64,000 bases of DNA, from contig REGP01000007.1 in assembly GCA_004134995.1 (NCBI GenBank), positions 181,819 through 245,818 on the forward strand, read 5' to 3'. Positions 44,489 to 56,607 of this stretch are shown here, piece after piece. The stretch's first letter is position 1. Every line of letters starts with the position of its first letter. The notes beneath the pieces were generated by a model. That model saw only the letters and a program-made list of their open reading frames with translations, made no database searches and was not told the DNA's origin. Origin of the DNA: Oxalobacteraceae bacterium CAVE-383 (GTDB lineage: Bacteria > Pseudomonadota > Gammaproteobacteria > Burkholderiales > Burkholderiaceae_D). A program made the position numbers and the translations under genes.

Positions 44489-45886
44489 ATGAATATGCAA
44501 AACCTCTCTCCAGACCAAGCGAACACCCCTCCCCAACCGGCCGGCCTGACCGCGCGCAGCCTGCGCAGCGTCTGGCATCCCTGCACGCAAATGCAGCATC
44601 ATGCGCAGGAAAACGAAGGGCCGGACGCCATGCCGCTGATCCCGGTCAGCCACGGCCGCGGCGCCTGGCTGTACGATACCGAAGGCAAACGCTACCTGGA
44701 CGGCATCAGTTCCTGGTGGGTCAATCTGTTCGGCCACGCCAATGCGCGCATCAACGCGGCGCTGAAAGACCAGCTCGACCGGCTGGAGCACGCCATGCTG
44801 TCCGGCTTCACGCATGAACCGGTGGTGGCCTTGTCGGAGCAGCTGGCCGCGCTGACCGGCCATCGTCTCGGACATTGTTTTTACGCTTCCGACGGCGCCT
44901 CGGCGGTGGAAATCGCGCTGAAGATGAGTTTTCATGCCTGGCGCAATGCCGGCCATGCCGACAAACAGGAATTCGTCTGCCTGCGCGGCAGCTATCATGG
45001 CGAAACGCTGGGCGCGCTGGCGGTGACCGACGTCGCCCTGTTCCGCGACGCCTACGGTCCGCTGCTGCGGCAGGCGCATGTCGTTGCCACCCCGGACGCC
45101 CGCACGGCCCGGGATGGCGAAAGCGCCGCCGATGTGGCCCGCCGCGCCGCGGCCGACCTGGAAGCGCTGCTGCAGGCGCGCGGCAGCCGCATCGCCGCCA
45201 TCATCGTCGAGCCCCTGGTGCAATGCGCGACCGGCATGGCGATGCACGATCCGCTTTACCTGACGCTCGTGCGCGAACTCTGCGACCGCTACCAGGTGCA
45301 TATGATCGCCGATGAAATCGCGGTCGGATGCGGCCGCAGCGGACGTTTTTTCGCCTGCGAGCATGCCGGCATCTGGCCCGACTTCCTGTGCCTGTCGAAA
45401 GGCATCAGCGGCGGCTACCTGCCGCTGTCGCTGGTGATGACGACCGATGCCATCTATCAGGCCTTCTATCATCCCGACGCCGCGCGCGGCTTCCTGCATT
45501 CGCATTCGTATACCGGCAATCCGCTGGCCTGCCGCGCCGCGCTGGCGACCCTGGCGATTTTCAGGGAAGACGACGTACTGCAGCGCAATGCCGCGCGCGC
45601 CGCGGCGATCACCGCCGCGCTGGCCCCCCTGGCGGCGCATCCGCAAGTCGCCAATTTCCGGCAGCAGGGCATGATCTGGGCCTTCGACGCCATCGTGGAC
45701 GACGCCCAGGCTGCCAAAACCTTCTCGCGCCGCTTTTTCGCGGGTGCGCTGCAGAATGAACTGTTGCTGCGTCCGATCGGCCGCACGGTTTACCTGATGC
45801 CGCCGTTCATTCTCGACGACGGCGAAATCGATCATATGGCGGGAGCGGCCTTGCGCACCTTCGAACAGGTCATGGCGGCCCAATGA
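44489..45886 (+). CDS. bioA: adenosylmethionine-8-amino-7-oxononanoate transaminase BioA
   Basis: 465-aa PLP enzyme making 7,8-diaminopelargonate in biotin synthesis. Signatures: WHPCTQMQHH, LYDTEGKRYLDGISSWWVNL, GCGRSGRFFACEHAGIWPDF and the PLP lysine K304 in LSKGISGGYLPLS. The start could also be the ATG six bases later. Its stop overlaps bioD as ATGA. bioF, which makes its substrate, is not in the window. Confidence 0.94.
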   Translation: MNMQNLSPDQANTPPQPAGLTARSLRSVWHPCTQMQHHAQENEGPDAMPLIPVSHGRGAWLYDTEGKRYLDGISSWWVNLFGHANARINAALKDQLDRLEHAMLSGFTHEPVVALSEQLAALTGHRLGHCFYASDGASAVEIALKMSFHAWRNAGHADKQEFVCLRGSYHGETLGALAVTDVALFRDAYGPLLRQAHVVATPDARTARDGESAADVARRAAADLEALLQARGSRIAAIIVEPLVQCATGMAMHDPLYLTLVRELCDRYQVHMIADEIAVGCGRSGRFFACEHAGIWPDFLCLSKGISGGYLPLSLVMTTDAIYQAFYHPDAARGFLHSHSYTGNPLACRAALATLAIFREDDVLQRNAARAAAITAALAPLAAHPQVANFRQQGMIWAFDAIVDDAQAAKTFSRRFFAGALQNELLLRPIGRTVYLMPPFILDDGEIDHMAGAALRTFEQVMAAQ

Positions 45887-46644
45887 CGAATCCGCAAGCG
45901 CCATTCCAGCACTATTTCATCGCCGGCACCGACACCGAAATCGGCAAAACCATGATCAGTTGCGCCCTGCTGCTTGCGCTGGCGCGGCACGGCGCGCGCG
46001 CCGCCGGCATGAAACCGGTGGCGGCCGGCGCCGAACTGCACGTCGGCGACGGCGCCTGGCATAACGAAGACGTCGATCTGCTGGCGGCGCACAGCAATTT
46101 CCGGGCGCCGCCGGAACTGGCCAATCCCTATCTGTTCCGCCAACCGATCGCTCCGCATATCGCTGCCGCCCTGGAAGGACGCAGCATCGAAATCCCGCAC
46201 ATTCTCGACTGCTACCGCCGGCTGGCCGGAATGGCCGACGCGGTGGTGGTGGAAGGCGTCGGCGGCTTCCGCGTGCCTTTCGATGCACGCCATGACAGCG
46301 CCGACCTGGCGCGGCAATTGGGGCTGCCGGTGATCATGGTGGTCGGGCTGCGGCTCGGCTGCATCAGCCAGGCGCTGCTGAGCGCCGAGGCCATCGCCGC
46401 GCGCGGGCTGCGCCTGGCCGGCTGGGTCGCCAACCATGCCGGCGCCGCGGAAATGCCGTTTGCCGACGAGAATTGCGCTACACTCATCGATCGGCTCGAT
46501 GCGCCGCTGCTGGGACGCGTCCCGCATCTGGCCCCGGCGCAAGCCGCATCGGCCTTGCCTTATCTCGATTTTTCGTCGCTGCTGCCGCCGCTCTTGCCGC
46601 CATCCGCAGCGATTTCACCGTCTTCAAATTTGCAACAGGAGTAA
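45883..46644 (+). CDS. bioD: dethiobiotin synthetase BioD
   Basis: 253-aa ATP-dependent synthetase closing the ureido ring of dethiobiotin. P-loop [16 protein letters not shown] at residues about 11-26, KPVAAG, and [12 protein letters not shown]. Coupled to bioA by a 4-nt overlap and 2 nt before bioB. A Pro/Ser-rich tail of about 20 residues is longer than usual. Confidence 0.93.
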   Translation: MTNPQAPFQHYFIAGTDTEIGKTMISCALLLALARHGARAAGMKPVAAGAELHVGDGAWHNEDVDLLAAHSNFRAPPELANPYLFRQPIAPHIAAALEGRSIEIPHILDCYRRLAGMADAVVVEGVGGFRVPFDARHDSADLARQLGLPVIMVVGLRLGCISQALLSAEAIAARGLRLAGWVANHAGAAEMPFADENCATLIDRLDAPLLGRVPHLAPAQAASALPYLDFSSLLPPLLPPSAAISPSSNLQQE

Positions 46645-46646
46645 GC

Positions 46647-47687
46647 ATGTCAACCCAAACCATCCAGTTTCACCAGAATCCGGTCAAGGGCGCCCCTGCG
46701 CCGGCTGCCGCGCAAGCGCCTTTGAAATGGCCGGTCGACGAAATCGCGGCCCTGTTCGATCTGCCGTTCAACGACCTGCTGTTCCGTGCGCAGCAAGTGC
46801 ATCGGCAGCATTTCGACGCCACCGAAGTCGAGCTGGCGACGCTGTTGTCGATCAAGACCGGCGGCTGTCCGGAAGACTGCGGCTATTGCCCGCAGGCGGC
46901 GCGCTACGATACCGGCGTCACGGCGCAGAAAATGCTGCCGCTGGAAACCGTGCTGAACGCCGCCCGCGAAGCCAAATCGCATGGCGCGACGCGCTTTTGC
47001 ATGGGCGCGGCATGGCGCGAGCCGAAAGACCGCGATCTGGAAAAGGTCGAGGAAATGGTGCGCGAGGTCAAGGCGCTGGGCCTGGAAACCTGCGCCACGC
47101 TCGGCATGCTCGGCGAAGGCCAGGCCGACCGCCTGAAGCAGGCCGGCCTCGATTATTACAATCACAACCTGGACACCGCGCCCGAACTGTACGGCGACAT
47201 CATCAGCACGCGCGACTACGAAAATCGCCTCGATACGCTCAGCAGCGTGCGCGACGCCGGCATCAAGGTCTGCTGCGGCGGCATCGTCGGCATGGGCGAA
47301 TCGCGCCGCCAGCGCGCCGGCCTGATCGCCCAATTGGCCAATCTGGACCCTTATCCGGAATCGGTGCCGGTGAATAACCTGGTGCAGGTCGAAGGCACGC
47401 CGCTGTACGGCACCGCCGCGCTCGATCCGCTGGAATTCGTGCGCACCGTCGCCGTGGCCCGCATCACCATGCCGACCGCGCGCGTGCGCATGTCGGCCGG
47501 ACGCCGTGAAATGGGCGAAGCGGTGCAGGCGCTGTGTTTCCTGGCCGGCGCCAATTCGATTTTCTACGGCGACAAGCTGCTGACCACCGGCAATCCCGAC
47601 GCCGACGAAGATCGCGCCCTGCTCGACAAGCTCGGCCTGCGCACCCGCAGCAACGGGCATGATGCGCGCTGCGAGATTGCGGAATAG
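46647..47687 (+). CDS. bioB: biotin synthase BioB
   Basis: 346-aa radical SAM enzyme inserting sulfur into dethiobiotin. The [4Fe-4S] motif is C74-x3-C78-x2-C81 ([12 protein letters not shown]). [28 protein letters not shown] and [11 protein letters not shown] are further hallmarks, including the second-cluster ligands. AGGAG lies 6 nt before the ATG. Third of bioA-bioD-bioB, directly upstream of mccA, whose product is biotinylated. Confidence 0.96.
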   Translation: MSTQTIQFHQNPVKGAPAPAAAQAPLKWPVDEIAALFDLPFNDLLFRAQQVHRQHFDATEVELATLLSIKTGGCPEDCGYCPQAARYDTGVTAQKMLPLETVLNAAREAKSHGATRFCMGAAWREPKDRDLEKVEEMVREVKALGLETCATLGMLGEGQADRLKQAGLDYYNHNLDTAPELYGDIISTRDYENRLDTLSSVRDAGIKVCCGGIVGMGESRRQRAGLIAQLANLDPYPESVPVNNLVQVEGTPLYGTAALDPLEFVRTVAVARITMPTARVRMSAGRREMGEAVQALCFLAGANSIFYGDKLLTTGNPDADEDRALLDKLGLRTRSNGHDARCEIAE

Positions 47688-47749
47688 CATCGGCCGGAAC
47701 AGGGAATAAACGCGAATCAAGCAGGTGCCAAAATCTGTCTCGACTAACT

Positions 47750-47768
47750 GCCCGCTTTATCGGCGGGC
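47750..47768 (+). other. stem-loop between bioB and mccA
   Basis: GCCCGC - 7-nt loop - GCGGGC just upstream of the mccA ribosome site. Not followed by T, so a partial terminator at best. Confidence 0.45.
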
Positions 47769-47782
47769 TTGAGGAGACAACG

Positions 47783-49894
<2,112 letters not shown>

Positions 49895-49927
49895 CGGCAA
49901 TAAAAACGTACGGAACCGTTTCAAAAA

Positions 49928-50887
49928 ATGATCGCAACCGCTCCAGGCACGCAAAATCTGCAAATCTTGTTTTATAACCCCGATCCGGACGGCCATGCCG
50001 GCTGGCTGCAATTATTGCGTGAAGCCCTGCCGGGCGCCGTTGTACGGCTGTGGCAGCCGGGCGATTCGGCGCCGGCCGATTACGCCCTGGTATGGCAGCA
50101 GCCGGCCGCGCTGCTGGAGCCCGAGCGCGGCCTGAAAGCGGTTTTCAATCTTGGCGCCGGCGTGGATGCGGTCCTGAAACAGTTGAAACATCGGCCCGAT
50201 TTGCCGTTGATACGGATCGATGACGGCGCCATGGCGATCCAGATGGCCGAATATGCATGCTATGGCGTGTTGCATTATTTCCGTCAGTTCGACCGCTATG
50301 GCCGGCAAGCCCGCGACGGCGAATGGACCCGGCATGCGCCACTGGACAAGTCGCAATTCACGGTCGGCATCCTGGGCCTTGGCGTGCTCGGGTCGCGCGT
50401 GGCGCAGGCGCTGCGGCATTTCGATTTTCCGGTGCTGGGCTGGACCCGCGGCCCGCGTCCTGCATCCGATATTCAAACCTTTCACGGCGCCCACGGCCTG
50501 GGCCAGTTGCTGCGCCGCTGCCGCGTCGCGATCTGCATGCTGCCGCTGACCGAGGAAACGCGCGGCCTGCTCAACCGCGCCGCGCTGGAGCAGTTGCCGC
50601 CGCACAGCTATATCATCAACGTCGCCCGCGGCGCCCACCTGGTACAGGAAGATTTGCTGGCGCTGATCCGCAACGGCCACTTGGCGGGAGCCATGCTGGA
50701 CGTGTTCGATGAAGAGCCGTTGCCGCCGCAACATCCTTTCTGGCATGAGCCTTGTATTACAATCACGCCTCACATTTCGGCGAAAACGGTTCGCGCCGAA
50801 TCGATCCGGCAGGTCGCGCAGAAGATCGCCGCGCTGGAATGCGGCGAAAGCGTCACGGGTCTGGTGGACCGTAACAAGGGGTATTAG
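49928..50887 (+). CDS. ghrA: glyoxylate/hydroxypyruvate reductase A (D-2-hydroxyacid dehydrogenase)
   Basis: 319-aa NAD(P)-dependent reductase of the GhrA branch. Nucleotide site GILGLGVLGSRVAQAL with WTRGPR after it, as in NADPH users. Catalytic Arg in INVARGAHL, Glu in DVFDEEPLP, and His in ITPHISA. LGAGVDAVLKQ is a GhrA hallmark. It lies 33 nt after mccA and 33 nt before hmgL, so it is inside the leucine locus without an obvious metabolic link. Confidence 0.88.
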   Translation: MIATAPGTQNLQILFYNPDPDGHAGWLQLLREALPGAVVRLWQPGDSAPADYALVWQQPAALLEPERGLKAVFNLGAGVDAVLKQLKHRPDLPLIRIDDGAMAIQMAEYACYGVLHYFRQFDRYGRQARDGEWTRHAPLDKSQFTVGILGLGVLGSRVAQALRHFDFPVLGWTRGPRPASDIQTFHGAHGLGQLLRRCRVAICMLPLTEETRGLLNRAALEQLPPHSYIINVARGAHLVQEDLLALIRNGHLAGAMLDVFDEEPLPPQHPFWHEPCITITPHISAKTVRAESIRQVAQKIAALECGESVTGLVDRNKGY

Positions 50888-50920
50888 GCGTCAGGGGTTA
50901 GGGTTAAGGGGTTCAACAGG

Positions 50921-51859
50921 ATGACACTGCCGAAACGGGTAAAAATAGTCGAGGTCGGTCCGCGCGACGGCTTGCAGAACGAAGGGCAAACCATTCCGGC
51001 CGACATCAAGATCGCGCTGGTGGACCGGCTGACGCTGGCCGGCTTCCCCAATATCGAAGCGGCGTCGTTCGTGTCGCCGAAATGGGTGCCGCAGATGGCC
51101 ACGTCGGCCGAGGTGATGGCCGGCATTGCGCGCAAACCCGGCGTAGTGTATTCCGCCCTGGTGCCGAACATGCAGGGCTTCGATGCGGCGCTCAAGGCCG
51201 GCGCCGACGAAATCGTGATTTTCGGCGCGGCCTCCGAAGCCTTTTCGCAAAAGAATATCAATTGTTCGATCGCCGAGTCGATCGAACGCTTCCGCCCGGT
51301 CGCCGCCGCCGCGAAGCAGCACGGCAAGTTGTTGCGCGGCGCAGTCAGTTGCGCGTTCGGCTGCCCGTATCAGGGACGCGTTGAACCGTCGGCGGTGGCA
51401 GACGTGGTGCGCCGTCTGCGCGATATCGGCTGCGATGAAATCGACATCGCCGACACCATCGGCGTCGCCACCGCGGGGCAGGTGCATGCGGTCATGCAGA
51501 GCGCCATCGATGAATTCCCCATCGATCGTCTGTCGGGACATTTTCACGATACTTATGGGCAGGCGCTGGCGAACATCTACGCCGCGCTGGAAGCCGGCAT
51601 TGCGATTTTCCACGCCTCGGTGGCCGGGCTCGGGGGCTGTCCGTATGCGAAGGGCGCCACCGGCAATGTGGCCAGCGAGGATGTGCTGTACATGATGCAG
51701 GGCCTGGGCATCGAAACCGGCGTCGATCTGCAGCAGGTGGTCGACGCCGGGCAATTCATTTCCGCATTTTTGCAGCGCAAGGCGGCCAGCCGGGCCGGCA
51801 ATGCAATTGCGGCCAAGCGCAGTGCGGGCGCTGGCACGGCAGCGGGCAACGCCGCATGA
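50921..51859 (+). CDS. hmgL: hydroxymethylglutaryl-CoA lyase
   Basis: 312-aa lyase splitting HMG-CoA to acetyl-CoA and acetoacetate, the last step of leucine degradation. The metal and catalytic motifs GPRDGLQNE, DTIGVATAGQV and HFHDTYGQALANIYAAL are present. The catalytic Cys lies in GGCPYAKGATGNVASED. The methylglutaconyl-CoA hydratase needed just before it is not encoded here. The stop overlaps the next gene as ATGA. Confidence 0.94.
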   Translation: MTLPKRVKIVEVGPRDGLQNEGQTIPADIKIALVDRLTLAGFPNIEAASFVSPKWVPQMATSAEVMAGIARKPGVVYSALVPNMQGFDAALKAGADEIVIFGAASEAFSQKNINCSIAESIERFRPVAAAAKQHGKLLRGAVSCAFGCPYQGRVEPSAVADVVRRLRDIGCDEIDIADTIGVATAGQVHAVMQSAIDEFPIDRLSGHFHDTYGQALANIYAALEAGIAIFHASVAGLGGCPYAKGATGNVASEDVLYMMQGLGIETGVDLQQVVDAGQFISAFLQRKAASRAGNAIAAKRSAGAGTAAGNAA

Positions 51860-53496
51860 ATATCTTCCAGAGCATCAAATTCCGCCTGATCGGGCTGGCC
51901 GTCATGCTGGTGGTGATCGGCGTCATCGTACGCATGCTGTTTGCGCTGCCGTTCGCGCAAAACCTGCTGCGGGCGCTGGTGGAGGCGCAGCAGATGTCGA
52001 TTGCTTCATACGTGGCGCACGATATCGACAACAGCGTCCTGGCGCGGCGCACGCTGCTGACCGAGCTGGCGCTGACGATGCCGCCGGCGCTCATACAGCA
52101 ACCCGACCAATTGTCGCGCTGGGTGCGCGAACGGCAGCGCGTCAACCCGCTGTTCGACCGGCTGGTGGTGCTGCGCCCCGAGGGCAAAGGGCTGTTCACG
52201 CAATATCCCGATATCAAACAACCGGCCAACTTTGTTTATTCGAATGCCGACTGGTTCCAGGCAGCGCTGCGCACCGACGTCCGCGCGCCGGTCATGAGCC
52301 CGCCGCATCGCGGCATTGCCAATGGCCAGCCGCTGCTGGTCATGGCGGTGCCGGTGCGCGAGAACGACCATGTGGTTGCGGTATTGGCCGGCATCGTGAT
52401 ACTCAGTTCGCCCGGTTTTCTGGATCGCCTGCAAGAAATCCATCTGGGCGCAACCGGCGGCTCGCTGCTGATTTCGCCTGCGGACAAATTATTTGTCGGC
52501 TCCAGCGATCCCTCCATGATTCTGAAACCGACGCCGGCGCCCGGCGTCAATCTGCTGCATGACCGGGCGATGGCCGGCTATCGCGGCAGCGGCGTGACGG
52601 TCAATGCCTTTGGCGTGGAAGAGCTGTCGACCATGGTCTCGGTGCCGAGCACCGGCTGGTTCGTCGTGGTGCGGATGCCGACGGCGGAGGCCTTCCATCC
52701 GATCCGGGCCACCGGCAATTTCGTCCTGATCAGCACCTTGGCGTTTCTGGTGATACTGGTCACGCTTCTGCTCACCGTGCTGCCGCGCATCCTGCGGCCG
52801 TTGACCGACGCGGCGCATTCAATGCGCGAAATGGCCGACGGCACGCGGCCGCTGACACCGCTGCCGGTCCGGCGCCAGGACGAAGTCGGCGCATTGGTGC
52901 TGGGCTTCAATTACCTGCTTTCCAGGCTGCACGACAAGGAAATCGCGCTCAAGGAAAGCGAGGCGCGGCTGACCTTCATGGCGCATCACGACGCGCTGAC
53001 CGGCCTGTACAACCGCTCCATGCTCGAACAGCGCATCGAATTGCAGCTGGCCCAGGCCGAACGCAGCGGTTCGCGCCTGGCGCTGCTGTTCTGCGATCTG
53101 GACGGCTTCAAGTCGATCAACGATCAGTACGGCCACAAGGCCGGCGACTCGGTGCTGTGCGAAGTGGCGGCCAGGCTTTCGGCCGGCCGGCGGCGCTCGG
53201 ATACCGTTTCGCGTTTCGGCGGCGACGAATTCATTCTGCTGCTTGGGGATCTGAACGACCAGCCGGACGGGCTCAGCGTGCGCACCATGGTGACGTCCGT
53301 CGCGCGCCAGTTGCTGGCGGCGGTCGCCGCGCCTTTCGATATCGACGGCCACCAGTTTGCGCTGGGCGTGTCGATCGGCATTGCGCTATCCGACGATCCG
53401 CACGTATCGCCGTCGCAATTGATCTCGCGCGCCGATATCGCCATGTACCAGGCCAAGCGCGCCGGCAAGAACGATTTCTGTATCTTCGAAGATTAG
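51856..53496 (+). CDS. Cache-HAMP-GGDEF diguanylate cyclase
   Basis: 546-aa membrane sensor making cyclic-di-GMP. Membrane helix about 10-35, periplasmic double-Cache region (about 40-285), second helix (about 290-315), HAMP (about 315-365) and GGDEF domain (about 375-545). The active-site motif is at 455-459. The inhibitory RxxD site is intact (RRSD, five residues before GGDEF), so product inhibition is expected. It is translationally coupled to hmgL by ATGA and overlaps the convergent AraC gene end by 4 nt. Confidence 0.92.
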   Translation: MNIFQSIKFRLIGLAVMLVVIGVIVRMLFALPFAQNLLRALVEAQQMSIASYVAHDIDNSVLARRTLLTELALTMPPALIQQPDQLSRWVRERQRVNPLFDRLVVLRPEGKGLFTQYPDIKQPANFVYSNADWFQAALRTDVRAPVMSPPHRGIANGQPLLVMAVPVRENDHVVAVLAGIVILSSPGFLDRLQEIHLGATGGSLLISPADKLFVGSSDPSMILKPTPAPGVNLLHDRAMAGYRGSGVTVNAFGVEELSTMVSVPSTGWFVVVRMPTAEAFHPIRATGNFVLISTLAFLVILVTLLLTVLPRILRPLTDAAHSMREMADGTRPLTPLPVRRQDEVGALVLGFNYLLSRLHDKEIALKESEARLTFMAHHDALTGLYNRSMLEQRIELQLAQAERSGSRLALLFCDLDGFKSINDQYGHKAGDSVLCEVAARLSAGRRRSDTVSRFGGDEFILLLGDLNDQPDGLSVRTMVTSVARQLLAAVAAPFDIDGHQFALGVSIGIALSDDPHVSPSQLISRADIAMYQAKRAGKNDFCIFED

Positions 53497-54563
53497 TCCG
53501 GCAGCAGCATATCCAGCGCGAGCGCCCGGAAATCCTGCGGCGACATACCGTAGGAGCGCCGAAACGCGCGCGTGAAGTCCGACGCGCTGCTGAAGCACAG
53601 GCCGTAGGCGATTTCCATGATCGCCATCTTCGGGAATTCCACCAGTTCATCGGCCGCCGCGCGCAGGCGGCAGTTGCGGATATAAGCGCCAAGTCCGCCT
53701 TCGTGCTCGAACATCCGGTACAACGAGGCGCGCGGCAATCGAAACAGGCCCAGCACGCTCTCCGGCGACAATTTTCTTTGATGCAAATTAACGTTGATAT
53801 AGCCCTGCACTTCATTTCTCACGGCGGCATGGGCGGCCGCGCGCGTCTTTTCCCCGAGACGGGCCTGTTTCGCGAAAGCGGCAATGATCAGCTGCGCGCA
53901 GACGCGAATGGTCGTTTCGATTTCCGCCGGGCTCAGCGCGGGCAAGCGCCGGCACAGCATCTGCAGATGGTCGAGGATGAGCCGGGTCAAGGGAGAGGTA
54001 TAGCCGATCACGCGGCCGTGTATCGATTCCGCATCGGGAATTTCGGCTTCTACCATGGCGCGCGGCAAAAAGAAGGCCAGTACCCTGGCATAGGTCGGCC
54101 GCACCATATGCATGGTCTGGTTCAGATCCAGCGCCAGGATGCCGGGCACGAATTGCGCCGACTTGCGCTGCCGCCCCGGCCCGGTGGCGGTTTCGATGAT
54201 GCCCTCCACGGCCACGTGAAAAACGTAATTGCGCACGCCGTCGGTGGAGATCCGGGACGCGGTTCGCACCTGCGCGAAGGGATCGGTGCGGCAGTCCAGA
54301 TAAATCATGTCGGACAGGACATAGGAGTCGATTTCGCCCCGGAATCCACTCTCCACTTGCGAGCGGTTGATCGGCACGTCGAGTATCCGGCCGACATAAT
54401 CGCTCCACGCCGGCGCCTGCAATGCGCGGGCCTCGTTTGCGACGGTGAAATGCTGATGAACGAAAGGCACGGGCGCGCTGCCGCAGAACTCCGACGGATA
54501 AACATATCTCTGCTGTTGCGAAGCGATAATCCGGCTGACTGCCTGCGAGTATCCGTTGCTCAT
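53493..54563 (-). CDS. AraC-family transcriptional regulator
   Basis: 356-aa regulator. The N-terminal 200 residues resemble the AraC-binding-like domain 2 (cupin-like) found in regulators of aromatic and organic-acid catabolism. The C-terminal pair of helix-turn-helix motifs includes SPESVLGLFRLPRASLYRMFEHEG and the signature FSSASDFTRAFRRSYGMSPQDFR. The start at 54563 (MSNGYS) has GAG upstream and is favoured over the longer 54617. It is divergent from a nitronate monooxygenase gene, with a palindromic element between them. The effector is unknown. Confidence 0.88.
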   Translation of the reverse strand: MSNGYSQAVSRIIASQQQRYVYPSEFCGSAPVPFVHQHFTVANEARALQAPAWSDYVGRILDVPINRSQVESGFRGEIDSYVLSDMIYLDCRTDPFAQVRTASRISTDGVRNYVFHVAVEGIIETATGPGRQRKSAQFVPGILALDLNQTMHMVRPTYARVLAFFLPRAMVEAEIPDAESIHGRVIGYTSPLTRLILDHLQMLCRRLPALSPAEIETTIRVCAQLIIAAFAKQARLGEKTRAAAHAAVRNEVQGYINVNLHQRKLSPESVLGLFRLPRASLYRMFEHEGGLGAYIRNCRLRAAADELVEFPKMAIMEIAYGLCFSSASDFTRAFRRSYGMSPQDFRALALDMLLPD

Positions 54564-54653
54564 GTTCACTCTACATATTTTTAAATTTGTGAAATTGCTT
54601 TTCCGCAACAATAACAACTAAACTGAAAAGTCTCAATGCAATTTGCGCATGGC

Positions 54654-54777
54654 GGCTATTGCAAAATGCGGCGAGGCCGAGTGTTGTGCGGAGTGAGGTA
54701 AAGGAGGAGACGGCCGAAGGCCGGCGGGGGACACGAACGCAGTACGACGCCCGGCCTCGCCGCATTTTGCAATAGTC
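54654..54777 (+). repeat. conserved-core palindromic element, copy 3 (23-bp arms)
   Basis: Perfect 23-bp arms (54657-54679 and 54752-54774), extended outward by three pairs including one G-U and inward through one A-C mismatch and further pairs with two U-G wobbles. The core is the same as in copies 1 and 2. The arm shares ATTGCAAAAT with copy 1, but the rest differs on both sides together. It occupies the middle of the 300-nt gap between the divergent AraC and nitronate monooxygenase genes. Nothing else was identified in that gap. Confidence 0.9.
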
Positions 54778-54864
54778 TCTTAAAACCGAACGCCGCGTTC
54801 TATTCCTCCGGCCGTGCTTTATTCCACTCTATAATCGGCCATTCTTCCGCATCGAAAGCTCCAG

Positions 54865-55854
54865 ATGACGCAATCCGCTTCGCTCTCGGTTCCCCCGCGC
54901 AGGGCATTGCCGGCCGCATTGCAGAACCTGCGCCTGCCGGTCATCGCAGCGCCCATGTTCATCGCCAGCGGTCCGGCGCTGGTCGCCGCGCAATGCAAGG
55001 CCGGCATCGTCGGCTCGTTCCCGGCGCTCAATGCCCGTCCGGCGACGCTGCTCGACACCTGGTTGACCGATCTGCAAGCCGAGCTGGCGGTCTTCAAGGC
55101 GGCCAACCCCGGCCTGCCCGTCGGGCCGATCGCGGTCAATCAGATTGTGCATCAGTCGAACGACCGGCTGGCCCACGACGTCGAGGTATGCGTGAAGCAT
55201 CGGGTGCCGATCATTATTTCCAGCCTGCGCGCGCCGCCCAGGGAAATGATGGACGCGATTCACGGCTACGGCGGCATCGTGATGCATGACGTGATTTCGA
55301 TCCGGCATGCGCAGAAGGCGCTGGAAGCCGGCGTCGATGGCCTGATCCTGGTCGCGGCCGGGGCCGGCGGGCATGCCGGCGCTCTCTCGCCGTTTGCGCT
55401 GGTCGGCGAAGTACGGAAATTTTTCGGCGGTCCGATTGCGCTGTCCGGCGCGATCGGCACGGGTGACGCCATCCTTGCCGCGCAAGCGATGGGCGCCGAT
55501 TTTGCCTATATCGGATCGCGCTGGCTGGCGACGGTGGAATCGAATATCAATGAGGCTTATCGCAATGCGATCGTCGAGGGCAGCGCGGCCGACGTGGTGT
55601 ATACAAACCTGTTTACGGGCGTGCACGGCAATTATCTGAAACGGTCCATCATCAATGCCGGACTGGATCCGGATAATCTGCCTGTGGCGGATAAATCGGC
55701 AATGAATTTCGGCGCCGGCAGCGCCAAGGCATGGCGCGACATCTGGGGCGTGGGCCAGGGTATCGGCCTGATCGACGACGTGCCGACGGTAGCGCAGGTC
55801 ATCGACCGGCTGGCGCAGCAATACGATGCCGCCAGGGCGCGCCTGTCGCTATAG
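54865..55854 (+). CDS. nitronate monooxygenase (2-nitropropane dioxygenase family)
   Basis: 329-aa FMN enzyme of the NMO class I-like family, oxidising alkyl nitronates. LPVIAAPMFIASGPALV opens the barrel. Residues in GADGxx-type loops are represented by VDGLILVAAGAGGHAGALSP (phosphate binding, with the catalytic His) and GADFAYIGSRWLATVES. It is divergent from the AraC gene. The stop codon lies at the edge of a 16-bp palindrome. Confidence 0.9.
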   Translation: MTQSASLSVPPRRALPAALQNLRLPVIAAPMFIASGPALVAAQCKAGIVGSFPALNARPATLLDTWLTDLQAELAVFKAANPGLPVGPIAVNQIVHQSNDRLAHDVEVCVKHRVPIIISSLRAPPREMMDAIHGYGGIVMHDVISIRHAQKALEAGVDGLILVAAGAGGHAGALSPFALVGEVRKFFGGPIALSGAIGTGDAILAAQAMGADFAYIGSRWLATVESNINEAYRNAIVEGSAADVVYTNLFTGVHGNYLKRSIINAGLDPDNLPVADKSAMNFGAGSAKAWRDIWGVGQGIGLIDDVPTVAQVIDRLAQQYDAARARLSL

Positions 55855-55869
55855 AATTTAGCTAAATTC
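55854..55869. repeat. 16-bp perfect palindrome between convergent genes
   Basis: GAATTTAGCTAAATTC begins at the last base of the nitronate monooxygenase stop codon and ends 6 nt before the convergent hydrolase gene. It is AT-rich and has no T-run. Confidence 0.6.
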
Positions 55870-55875
55870 GTTTAT

Positions 55876-56580
55876 CTACATCCGTTCCAGCAGCCAGCCG
55901 ATCTCGGCCAGCAGTTCATCGGGTTTTTCGAGCGGCGTCATGTGTCCGCAATCCGGTATCACGACCATGCGCGAGCCGGCGATGCGCTGCGCCATATGTT
56001 CCGATTCCGCCATGCTGCGCAGGGCGTCGTCGCTGCTGGTGACAATCAGCGTCGGGCAACGGATCTGCTCCAGCCCGGCGGGATCGTCGCCGCGCAAGGC
56101 GCCCATCTGGCGCAGGAAAACCTCTTTGCCGTTTTGCAGCGCCATGGCCTGAAGGCGGCCGAGCAGTGCGCTGTCGCCGCAGCGGGATGGATGCACCGAT
56201 GCCGCCAGTTGACGCGAAGCCAGGCCTTTGAACGGAATGCCCCGCGCCAGTTCGATCTGCGCCAGATGCTGCGCCATCTCCCGGGGCGTCTGCGGCCGCG
56301 ACGAAGTATTCAGCAATCCCAGCGCCAGCACCCGCTCCGGCGCCTGGCGCATGATCTGCTGCGCAACAAAACCGCCCATCGAAAAACCGAACAGCACGAA
56401 ACGCGGCGGCGCATCGCGCAATACACGCTCGGCCATCGCCACAATGGAGCCATCCTGGCTCAAATCGCCGAAATGACAGCGGCCCATGGCGGCAAGGCCG
56501 TCGCGCATATCGTCCCATAGGGCGTCGGTCAGCATGAAACCGGGCAAGAACAACAGGTCTGGCATGTCGCTGGGCGGCAT
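55876..56580 (-). CDS. alpha/beta fold hydrolase
   Basis: 234-aa cytoplasmic serine hydrolase. Oxyanion-side LLFLPGFMLTDALWDDM, nucleophile elbow GFSMGG (FVLFGFSMGGFVAQQI), acid in VTSSDDALRS and catalytic His in IPDCGHMTPLEKPDEL. This is the profile of small esterases and carboxylesterases; the substrate is unknown. It lies 27 nt after the META-domain gene on the same strand. Confidence 0.87.
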   Translation of the reverse strand: MPPSDMPDLLFLPGFMLTDALWDDMRDGLAAMGRCHFGDLSQDGSIVAMAERVLRDAPPRFVLFGFSMGGFVAQQIMRQAPERVLALGLLNTSSRPQTPREMAQHLAQIELARGIPFKGLASRQLAASVHPSRCGDSALLGRLQAMALQNGKEVFLRQMGALRGDDPAGLEQIRCPTLIVTSSDDALRSMAESEHMAQRIAGSRMVVIPDCGHMTPLEKPDELLAEIGWLLERM

Positions 56581-56607
56581 TTTCGTATCGTGTAAAGAGA
56601 GGATTTG

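Noticed and set aside
54571..54765. Short minus-strand frame crossing palindromic copy 3, with similar frames over copy 1
   Set aside because: The shared peptide is the translation of the repeat core in one direction. No ribosome site is present and the frame is explained by the repeat.
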